From contig JAEPRB010000561.1 in assembly GCA_016758965.1 (NCBI GenBank), positions 1 through 13,565 on the forward strand: a stretch of 13,565 bases of DNA. Direction: 5' to 3'. The position numbers and the translations under genes are program-made. The notes under the pieces are model-generated. The model did not search any database and was not told the origin of the DNA. It worked only from the letters and a program-made list of their open reading frames with translations. Source of the DNA: Circinella minor. Lineage: Eukaryota; Mucoromycota; Mucoromycetes; Mucorales; Lichtheimiaceae. Below are positions 9,594 through 13,565 of the stretch, piece by piece (position 1 is the stretch's first letter; every line of letters begins with the position of its first letter).

Positions 9594-11071
9594 TATTATT
9601 TATATGTATGTATATATATATATGTGTGTGTGGTTGTAGATGTGGGTGAATGTAATAATAAAAAAAAAAGAAATAAAGTAATAATAATAGTAGTCGTAAA
9701 GAAGAAGAAAAGAAAAGAAGAAAAAACGGGGAGACCTTCTTATTATTATTATTTTTAGGCTGGTGTCGCCGAGCAAAATAAAAAAAAAAAAAAAAAAAAA
9801 AAAGCTATAATAAGCAAAAGGCGCCAATAGGTTTTTGTCTCGAGGACACCTCTCATAATAAAAATATCATCATCACCCTCAGCCCCTAATCCATAAAAAG
9901 AACTTTTTTTTTACTCAATATAGAAAATTGAACAAGGTCATTGTTACACTAAAATAGTAGCTGGGCTTCGCTGTTTGTAAAATTGACCCACACATCTTTT
10001 TTTGTCTGGACCCTATTATAACTGAAAAGTCATTTTTCATCGTGGTCTTTGGTCCTTTTCAAGAAATATAAACCATATGAAGCACAAAATAATAATAAAA
10101 TATTATTATTTTTATTTTTTTAGTTTCATTTATAATGATTTTTGTTTTTAATGTTATTATGTCAATCAACTTATTATTATTTGTTTTTCAAAAAGTATAA
10201 TAATAAAAATGACGGTTAAACTTTTACAGTGGGTAGTTAAAAGAAGGTTTTCTTTTTTGGTTATGTGTTGTTATTTTTTGTTCTTTTGTAGGCTTTTCTT
10301 TTTTTTTTTCGGTACACGAATAAACTGTTCCGAGAAAAGAACTTTTTTTTTTATATGTTTATCATTGTTTTCTTTTTGAACGCCACATTAAACACAAAGA
10401 TATTAGTTTATTATGTACATTTTTACTAGTTAAATAATGGAATTCAAGTAATTAACACTTCAAGTATATTAATTATTACACGTGTAATTGGTCTTCATAT
10501 TAAAACACAATATCTTTTATATTACAACAGATAAAATATCTCCGTATATTGTTGGGCTTTTTTTTTTTTTTTGTATCTATGATGTTTCACCAAAAGTTTG
10601 TTGTACAAGTTTATCTTGTTTTTATGTCATTGCTTAAACACAGGTTTATTTGGGGCTTGAAAATACCTAAAATAAACTCAGAGTATAAGTAAAAAAAAAA
10701 CCATATTTTTGTGGCTCTCTTGTTTCAAAAAAGGATCTATTTTTTTCACAGACTAAGACAAAAATAGTCAATTTATTTTCTTTTTTAAATTTATTTTTTC
10801 TGATTAAAAAAAGATTGCTTTAATAAAATAATATATTTAGTTTGAGCTGTATAAAAAGTTTATCCAGAGAGGAAGATTGGAAAAAGCTGAGAGAGAACGT
10901 GAAAGAAAGAAAATCTGTATATAAAAACAAGTTTTGAGAGAAAAAAAAAATAAAGTTAAAAAAAAGGAAGGGAGAAAAATCTATTATTAAACTCTCGCAG
11001 CCTCTGAGATACTTTGAGGTCATGAGATGTTCGGTTATGTATAGCCGTCGTTTATCTTTTGGTTTACTACC
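9594..11071. other. Long AT-rich intergenic region
   Basis: This lies upstream of the minus-strand secreted-protein gene. It has TA/TG simple sequence next to that gene's ATG (about 9604-9632), a run of 24 A (9780-9803), and an inverted A/T repeat near 10089-10111. Long T runs dominate 10240-10820. The only coding hint is the possible remnant listed separately at its right end. No transposase, tRNA or other gene was found. Confidence 0.55.
9780..9803. repeat. Poly(A) run of 24
   Basis: A homopolymer of 24 A lies about 190 bp upstream of the secreted-protein start codon. It could be a nucleosome-depleting poly(dA:dT) promoter tract or the relic of a retroposed poly(A) tail. No adjacent retroposed body or target duplication is apparent. 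The exact length may be affected by sequencing error. Confidence 0.9.
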
Positions 11072-11074
11072 CAT
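10820..11074 (-). pseudogene. Possible N-terminal remnant of a DUF6914-like gene
   Basis: From the ATG at 11074 the minus strand reads MGSKPKDKRRLYI, then a further charged stretch to about residue 31 (GCESLI). After that the frame passes into T-rich DNA giving Phe/Leu/Ser runs and ends at 10820 (84 aa in all). The opening resembles, from memory, the start of fungal DUF6914-type proteins (a basic stretch then RLYI). The conserved body of such a protein does not follow in any frame I could see, so this may be a decayed or truncated copy, or chance. An in-frame upstream ATG at 11104 would add a ten-residue lead. Confidence is low. Confidence 0.22.
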
Positions 11075-11104
11075 AGCAACAAAGAAAGAAAAGATTCTAG
11101 TCAT

Positions 11105-11674
11105 GCCTTATGTGGCTGTTCGAAAAGTTTAGCGTTCCTATTTGTTTTAAAAAGGTTTAAATAGATTTTTATTCTATAATTACACTTTCATAACACTATC
11201 GACGACACCACCACCATCAACAGTAACAGGAATAACACAAGAGAAAAGAGTGACAAGTGTAGAGAAATATATATAGGATTCTCAGCGCGTCTTATTTTTC
11301 AACTTGACGTGACACCAACTTCTATTCGGCATGAATATTTATCAATGGATTTATTTAATGATCCATTTAGTCCCTCTTCCAATTCATTTAAAACAAATAT
11401 TATTTTTCTTTGAACTTTGTGAACTTTTTGGAGTTACTTAATTTCTACTATAAAAAAAGGTTGTTCCGTTGACATTGTACCATATTCAAAATTCACTGAC
11501 AAGTCAATGAATAAATAGAATTTCTTGTCAGCGTATTCTGTAATTTTTCAGCAGTTTTAAGCATTTAGTTTTATAAATAGTTTGAAAATTTATTTGGATT
11601 TCGTCACAACAACGTTTTTATTTTTACTTTTATTCTGTTCAAAAACTTATAGAAGTTGACAATTGAGGCTTTAT
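11105..11674. other. Gene-free stretch with promoter-like features
   Basis: An AT-rich region separates the minus-strand remnant from the plus-strand gene fragment. A TATA-like AAATATATATAGG lies at about 11265-11277 and a CRE-like TGACGTGA at 11305-11312. A short frame from ATG 11345 (beginning MDLFNDPFSPSSNSF) closes after 22 codons with no visible splice donor. Whether any of this drives the fragment at 11675 is unknown. Confidence 0.35.
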
Positions 11675-12011
11675 ATGACACGCAAACGGTTTGCAAAAAG
11701 ATGTAAGTTTGTCACTTTGCCACTTTGATCTTTATCTAAAAATCAGCTTCTGTAATTTCTCCAGACTATTTGGTGAAGAGGACCCTTTTTCTAAACTTGG
11801 ATTGTTCATTTTACACATTCAGGGACTGTGGTGAACGTTCTGGTGAAGCGTAAGCATCCATCATCCGGACAGCGTAAAAGTAATGGAAGCCCGTGGATTT
11901 AAGATATTGTACTGTATCTATTTCAGGGTATCATCCCGCTTTCCAAATTCAATCGAAGAGTTTTCATCAAAGTTAAAAGTAACCAACGCTGCACGAATGT
12001 TTTTTTTTTAA
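11675..12011 (+). pseudogene. Candidate gene start, doublecortin/KHA-like fragment cut short beside the fold-back element
   Basis: Three small exons can be joined: 11675-11702, 11765-11849 and 11927-12011. Their introns (62 and 77 nt) start GTAAGT or GTAAGC and end TCTCCAG or TATTTCAG, so the splice sites are strong. The product is 65 aa. Its second half has the motifs CGERSGEAV, NSIEEFSSKL and NAARMFF, recalling the first half of doublecortin/KHA-type ubiquitin-like domains (Arg-x-Gly-x-Arg start, a helix with ELL...KL, then Ala-Arg-Lys/Met-Phe). The second half of the domain is missing: a T10 tract runs into TAA, and 10 nt later the inverted-repeat element starts. Either the element broke a gene or the gene continues by splicing into or past the element. 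The domain assignment is from memory. The upstream start exon is the weakest part. Confidence 0.35.
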
Positions 12012-12035
12012 TTTCCTTTTGTACAGGATTTTGCA

Positions 12036-12053
12036 TTTGTCTCCGGACACAAA
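12036..12053. repeat. Near-palindrome at the element tip
   Basis: TTTGTCTCCGGACACAAA differs from its reverse complement only at one symmetric base pair. It lies 12 bp inside the putative CAGG terminus and recurs as the inverse in the right arm (about 13534-13551). Its place suggests a transposase or host-factor binding site, but this is inference. Confidence 0.6.
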
Positions 12054-12637
12054 CCCACGAATTTACCGCATATAAAATATAATTTTATCCGCTTACAAAG
12101 GACAAGTTTGTCCGCTTATGATAAATGACTTTATTCAGTTATGAGAGTTAATTTATTCGCTTAGGAAAGATAACTTTTTCCGCTTATGATAAGTAATGTT
12201 ATCTGCTTATAAAGAGTAAACTTCTTCGCTTATAAAACATAAGCCTATTCACTTATAAAAGTAAGCTTTTTCACATATAAAGAGTAGAGATCTTCCCATA
12301 TGAATGGAAACATTGTACACAAATGAAAAGTAATGATGTTCCCAAGTGAGAAGAATGAATTTTGCAAATGAAGGGCGATATGGTTCATATATGATGATTA
12401 AAAAAATCCACTAGTGAAAGTCAGAGTTTTTAACAAGTGATAGAAGGGGTTTTTCGCTACCGGAGTTCTATAATTTTCACAAATGAATCATATAGTTATT
12501 CGTGTTTGTTACACTTATTTTTACCTAAGTAATCAGGTCCATTCTTCATGACTGAAAGAAATATTATTTACAAATGAAAAGAATATATTATTCTCAAATA
12601 ATCTGTATAAATACTCGGATTCTACTTGAATTTTTAT
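12043..12637 (+). repeat. 23-bp periodic subrepeat array, left arm
   Basis: Aligned unit starts fall at 12043, 12066, 12089, 12112, 12135, 12157, 12180, 12203, 12226, 12249, 12271, 12294, 12317, 12340, 12362, 12385, 12408, 12431, 12454, 12477, 12500, 12523, 12546, 12569, 12592 and 12615. Every step is 23 bp except three of 22. The core is TCRCWWATGAWARKWAA followed by a T-rich link. Outer units read CCGCTTATGATAAG, middle units TCACTTATAAAAG, and inner units TCACAAATGAA or TACAAATGAAAAG. The core is itself a weak inverted repeat (TTTCA...TGAAA). The last few inner units are only marginally recognisable. Confidence 0.85.
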
Positions 12638-12742
12638 CTTAATAAGAAAAAAGACATTATCCTTTTTCAATCTTTCAATCTTTCAATTTTATTTTATTTT
12701 ATTTTTTTGTGTGGCATATGTAACACATACTTCACAAACTTT

Positions 12743-12843
12743 TCGGGCTGTAACTTTTTTCATACGGGCTGTAACTTTATAGCCTGATTGATCTCCATGG
12801 TCTTAATTTTACAGCCCAAGTTACATCCCCCGCTGCACATGCT
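12743..12843. other. Spacer (loop) of the fold-back element
   Basis: This roughly 100-nt unpaired middle contains CGGGCTGTAACTTT twice in direct orientation (12744-12757 and 12765-12778). A rearranged inverted relative, ACAGCCCAAGTTAC, lies at about 12811-12824. It is more GC-rich than the arms and has no open frame. The loop may be the remainder of an older internal segment or where the two arms were joined. Confidence 0.7.
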
Positions 12844-12870
12844 AAAGTTTGTGAAGTATGTGTAACATAT

Positions 12871-13565
12871 TGCCACACAAAAAAATAAAATAAAATAAAA
12901 TTGAAAGATTGAAAGATTGAAAAAGGATAATGTCTTTTTTCTTATTAAGATAAAAATTCAAGTAGAATCCGAGTATTTATACAGATTATTTGAGAATAAT
13001 ATATTCTTTTCATTTGTAAATAATATTTCTTTCAGTCATGAAGAATGGACCTGATTACTTAGGTAAAAATAAGTGTAACAAACACGAATAACTATATGAT
13101 TCATTTGTGAAAATTATAGAACTCCGGTAGCGAAAAACCCCTTCTATCACTTGTTAAAAACTCTGACTTTCACTAGTGGATTTTTTTAATCATCATATAT
13201 GAACCATATCGCCCTTCATTTGCAAAATTCATTCTTCTCACTTGGGAACATCATTACTTTTCATTTGTGTACAATGTTTCCATTCATATGGGAAGATCTC
13301 TACTCTTTATATGTGAAAAAGCTTACTTTTATAAGTGAATAGGCTTATGTTTTATAAGCGAAGAAGTTTACTCTTTATAAGCAGATAACATTACTTATCA
13401 TAAGCGGAAAAAGTTATCTTTCCTAAGCGAATAAATTAACTCTCATAACTGAATAAAGTCATTTATCATAAGCGGACAAACTTGTCCTTTGTAAGCGGAT
13501 AAAATTATATTTTATATGCGGTAAATTCGTGGGTTTGTGTCCGGAGACAAATGCAAAATCCTGTA
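12871..13565 (-). repeat. Right inverted-repeat arm
   Basis: This is the reverse complement of 12022-12716 with no difference found. Any coordinate x in the left arm maps to 25587 minus x here. The arm ends on the last base of the window. Confidence 0.95.
12950..13544 (-). repeat. 23-bp periodic subrepeat array, right arm
   Basis: This is the mirror image of the left-arm array. On the plus strand the units show as CTTATCATAAGCGG-type and CTTTTCATTTGTG-type cores at the same spacing. It carries the same three 22-bp steps, as expected for a perfect inverted copy. Confidence 0.85.

Larger units (their letters stand above)
12022..12716 (+). repeat. Left inverted-repeat arm
   Basis: This arm is the exact reverse complement of 12871-13565. 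From outside inward it holds the terminal CAGG end, a near-palindrome at 12036-12053, an array of about 25 units with 23-bp period, an 8-bp triplicate (TTCAATCT-like, 12666-12689) and an (ATTTT)n tract ending near GTGTGGCA. Confidence 0.95.
12022..13565. mobile_element. Fold-back transposable element with 695-bp perfect inverted arms
   Basis: Position 12022 pairs with 13565 and pairing continues without mismatch or gap to 12716/12871, as read line by line on both arms. An imperfect extension (one indel, one mismatch) reaches about 12742/12844, leaving a spacer of about 100 nt. The ends are TACAGGATTTTGC and its complement. If the outer TA is a target duplication, the element proper is CAGG...CCTG, a terminus typical of Tc1/mariner-pogo elements. 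Arms made of short tandem subrepeats recall fold-back (FB-type) transposons. No open frame resembling a transposase is present, so it would be non-autonomous. The window stops exactly at the end of the right arm, so the right flank is unseen and the repeat may continue. A recent insertion, ongoing gene conversion or an assembly artefact could each explain the perfect identity. Confidence 0.85.

Noticed and set aside
11345..11413. Short frame starting MDLFNDPFSPSSNSF
   Set aside because: It looks protein-like but closes after 22 codons, with no splice donor joining it to the downstream exons.
12043..13544. CRISPR-like array
   Set aside because: The 23-bp units are diverged versions of one sequence with no constant repeat alternating with unique spacers, and the context is a eukaryote with introns.
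12022..13565. Telomere or subtelomeric repeat at the contig end
   Set aside because: The units are degenerate, T/A-rich and arranged as an inverted pair. There is no short G-rich repeat such as TTAGGG.
12022..13565. Simple hairpin sequencing artefact
   Set aside because: Not fully excluded, but the loop-proximal arm ends differ by an indel and a substitution and the ends look like transposon termini. Both favour a real element.
1..13565. tRNA or rRNA genes
   Set aside because: I looked for T-loop motifs (GGTTCRA-like) on both strands and found only isolated partial matches, such as near 7148 and 11116, without a cloverleaf.

Overview
This looks like a piece of nuclear DNA from an early-diverging fungus, most likely Mucoromycota. 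That is inferred from gene style, not shown. It is very AT-rich, full of poly-A/T, TA and TG tracts, and its genes are split by many short GT-AG introns (roughly 50 to 200 nt) with GTAAGT-like donors. One gene is a clear eukaryotic CTR9. No bacterial-type operon, tRNA or rRNA was seen. I cannot name a species. Layout: positions 1-857 are gene-free and hold the poly(A) region of the first gene. Positions 858-4693 (minus) are a complete 12-exon gene for CTR9, the TPR scaffold of the RNA polymerase II PAF1 complex (911 aa after splicing). Positions 4694-6140 are intergenic. Positions 6141-6742 (plus) are a two-exon gene for a 165-aa secreted protein whose second exon is mostly 16 Asn-Asn-Gly repeats, with Lys-Arg pairs on both sides of the mature region. 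Positions 6743-8481 are AT-rich intergenic DNA with a GC-richer block near 7018-7160. Positions 8482-9593 (minus) are a three-exon gene for a 262-aa secreted protein with eight cysteines and no recognised function. Positions 9594-11674 are mostly gene-free, with one possible N-terminal gene remnant (minus, start at 11074). Positions 11675-12011 are a candidate gene start in three short exons that may encode part of a doublecortin/KHA-like ubiquitin-fold domain; it stops 10 nt before a large mobile element. Positions 12022-13565 (the window end) are a fold-back element. The most striking object is the fold-back element. Two 695-bp arms (12022-12716 and 12871-13565) are perfect reverse complements by base-by-base reading. 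A short imperfect continuation and a spacer of about 100 bp lie between them. Each arm is built from about 25 diverged units with an almost invariant 23-bp period (22 bp in three places). The outer ends read TA-CAGG...CCTG-TA, which fits a TA target-site duplication. The architecture resembles fold-back transposons whose long inverted repeats contain short tandem subrepeats. It carries no obvious gene, and any read-through transcript would fold into a very long perfect dsRNA. The genes in the window do not form a pathway: CTR9 is housekeeping, the two secreted-protein genes are unrelated to it and to each other, and the right end is an insertion-prone region.
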